Below, in pieces: positions 5,525 through 6,120 of a DNA stretch of 6,120 nt (within the stretch, counting starts at the first letter, position 1; every line of letters begins with the position of its first letter). The notes beneath the pieces are model-generated. The model made no database searches. It was not told the origin of the DNA and saw only the letters and a program-made list of their open reading frames with translations. The DNA is from Methanomicrobiales archaeon (GTDB taxonomy: Archaea; Halobacteriota; Syntropharchaeia; Alkanophagales; Methanospirareceae). Both the position numbers and the translations under genes were made by a program. The stretch is taken from assembly GCA_003160755.1 (NCBI GenBank), contig QEXZ01000099.1, forward strand, positions 1-6,120, given 5' to 3'.

Positions 5525-5560
5525 ATAATATAAAAGGGAACTGAACAGCTAAAAACCAAA
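5522..5560 (+). promoter_or_regulatory. Candidate dapF promoter, probably giving a nearly leaderless mRNA
   Basis: GTTATAATATAAAAGG (5522-5537) contains a good archaeal TATA box directly beside the right arm of the palindrome. With the usual distance of about 25 nt to the transcription start, the mRNA would begin around 5555-5560, at most a few bases before the dapF ATG at 5561. No Shine-Dalgarno sequence stands just before that ATG, which fits leaderless translation, common in archaea. This suggests dapF is not simply the last gene of the stalk operon. Confidence 0.5.
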
Positions 5561-6120
5561 ATGAAACTTGAATTCACAAAGATGCAGGCAGCGGGTAACG
5601 ATTTTATTTTGATAGACGACCGAGAACAGCGTATAGCGGACGAAAAGAAGGAGGGACTTGCTCGATTCCTATGCACGAGAAGGTTTTCCGTAGGTGCAGA
5701 TGGCGTCTTATTCCTTTGCAAACCTACCACGCATTCGTATGATCTGCGGATGCGAGTGTTCAATGCTGACGGTTCCGAGGCGGAGATGTGCGGGAACGGG
5801 ATTAGGTGCTTTGCTCGATACGCATACGAAAAAGGCTTAGTGCGAAACAGGCGAATACGCGTAGAAACATTAGCAGGGTTGATTGTTCCCGAAGTAGAAG
5901 ATCCAGATGAGACGGGTTTTGGTGCGGGCGTGGGAGAGGGAGTAGTTTCTATCAGGGTTTTCATGGGAAAGCCCGTGTTTGAAAGAATAGATGAGCCGCT
6001 TTTTGTGAATGAGCAAATAGGTGAGGTCAGGCTGACTGCGTTAAGTTTGGGTAATCCTCATGCCGTTATTCTGGTTGACTCCTTTGATGAGCTGGATGTG
6101 GATACGATAGGAAAAAGCAT
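5561..6120 (+). CDS. dapF: Diaminopimelate epimerase, 3' part cut by window edge
   Basis: 186 full codons run from ATG 5561 to the right edge without a stop, roughly two thirds of a normal DapF (about 270-290 residues). The cytoplasmic, cofactor-independent enzyme interconverts LL- and meso-diaminopimelate in lysine synthesis, using two cysteines as base and acid. The first catalytic cysteine is Cys77 in MCGNGIRCFARY (residues 76-87). Other family marks are FTKMQAAGNDFILID (5-19), RRFSVGADGVLF (40-51), MRVFNADGSEAE (64-75), VFMGKPVFE (about 138-146) and LSLGNPHAVILVD (about 165-177). The second cysteine, in the later ACGTG motif, would lie beyond the edge. The common His of the HGxGND motif is Gln9 here. 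Preceded by a 173-bp spacer holding a palindrome and its own TATA-like box. Identification is secure although the gene is incomplete. Confidence 0.96.
   Translation, partial: MKLEFTKMQAAGNDFILIDDREQRIADEKKEGLARFLCTRRFSVGADGVLFLCKPTTHSYDLRMRVFNADGSEAEMCGNGIRCFARYAYEKGLVRNRRIRVETLAGLIVPEVEDPDETGFGAGVGEGVVSIRVFMGKPVFERIDEPLFVNEQIGEVRLTALSLGNPHAVILVDSFDELDVDTIGKS

Noticed and set aside
5388..5560. A frameshifted remainder of P0 or a remnant of rpl12 after the P0 stop
   Set aside because: None of the three forward frames encodes a glutamate-rich tail or a GLGALFG-like ending; the sequence is accounted for by the palindrome and the dapF promoter.
5485..5964. Open frame of 159 codons on the minus strand, opposite dapF
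   Set aside because: The plus strand carries an unmistakable DapF with its catalytic motif; the antisense frame resembles no family and crosses the palindrome and promoter.

Overview
The window is a slice of an archaeal chromosome, most likely from a euryarchaeon. All four complete ribosomal proteins are of the archaeal/eukaryotic type: a 324-residue L3, an L11 with the archaeal N-terminus, L1, and a long P0-type L10. The flap endonuclease FEN1 is the archaeal form with a C-terminal PCNA-binding motif. Diaminopimelate epimerase fits a lineage that makes lysine through diaminopimelate, as many methanogens do. A Methanomicrobia-type organism (methanogen or ANME-like) is my guess, but no lineage-specific marker is present.

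Layout. On the minus strand, reading from right to left, are fen1 (3011-2013), rpl3 (1783-809) and rpl4 (787 to beyond the left edge). rpl3-rpl4 is the head of the archaeal S10-type ribosomal protein operon. On the plus strand, starting from a 127-bp divergent spacer, are rpl11 (3139-3621), rpl1 (3642-4265) and the P0/L10 gene (4431-5387), which form the L11-L1-L10 stalk operon. dapF (5561 to beyond the right edge) follows. The two ribosomal operons are therefore divergent, with fen1 between them. No gene-free stretch exceeds 300 bases.

Function. L3 and L4 are early-assembling core proteins of the 50S subunit. L11, P0 and L1 build the two flexible stalk regions used by translation factors and by the exiting tRNA. 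FEN1 removes RNA-primed flaps on the lagging strand. DapF makes meso-diaminopimelate, the lysine precursor.

The genes are ordinary; the curious content lies in the spacers. (a) Degenerate arrays of an 8/9-bp unit (consensus TTTRGNGG) lie beside the rpl3 promoter, in both orientations, and across the stop codon of rpl1. (b) A 29-30-bp sequence occurs nearly identically in the fen1/rpl11 spacer and, inverted, before dapF. (c) The second copy is one outer arm of a roughly 129-bp imperfect palindrome between P0 and dapF. In addition, P0 ends without the usual acidic tail and no rpl12 follows it. I see no CRISPR, mobile element with a transposase, RNA gene or defence system.
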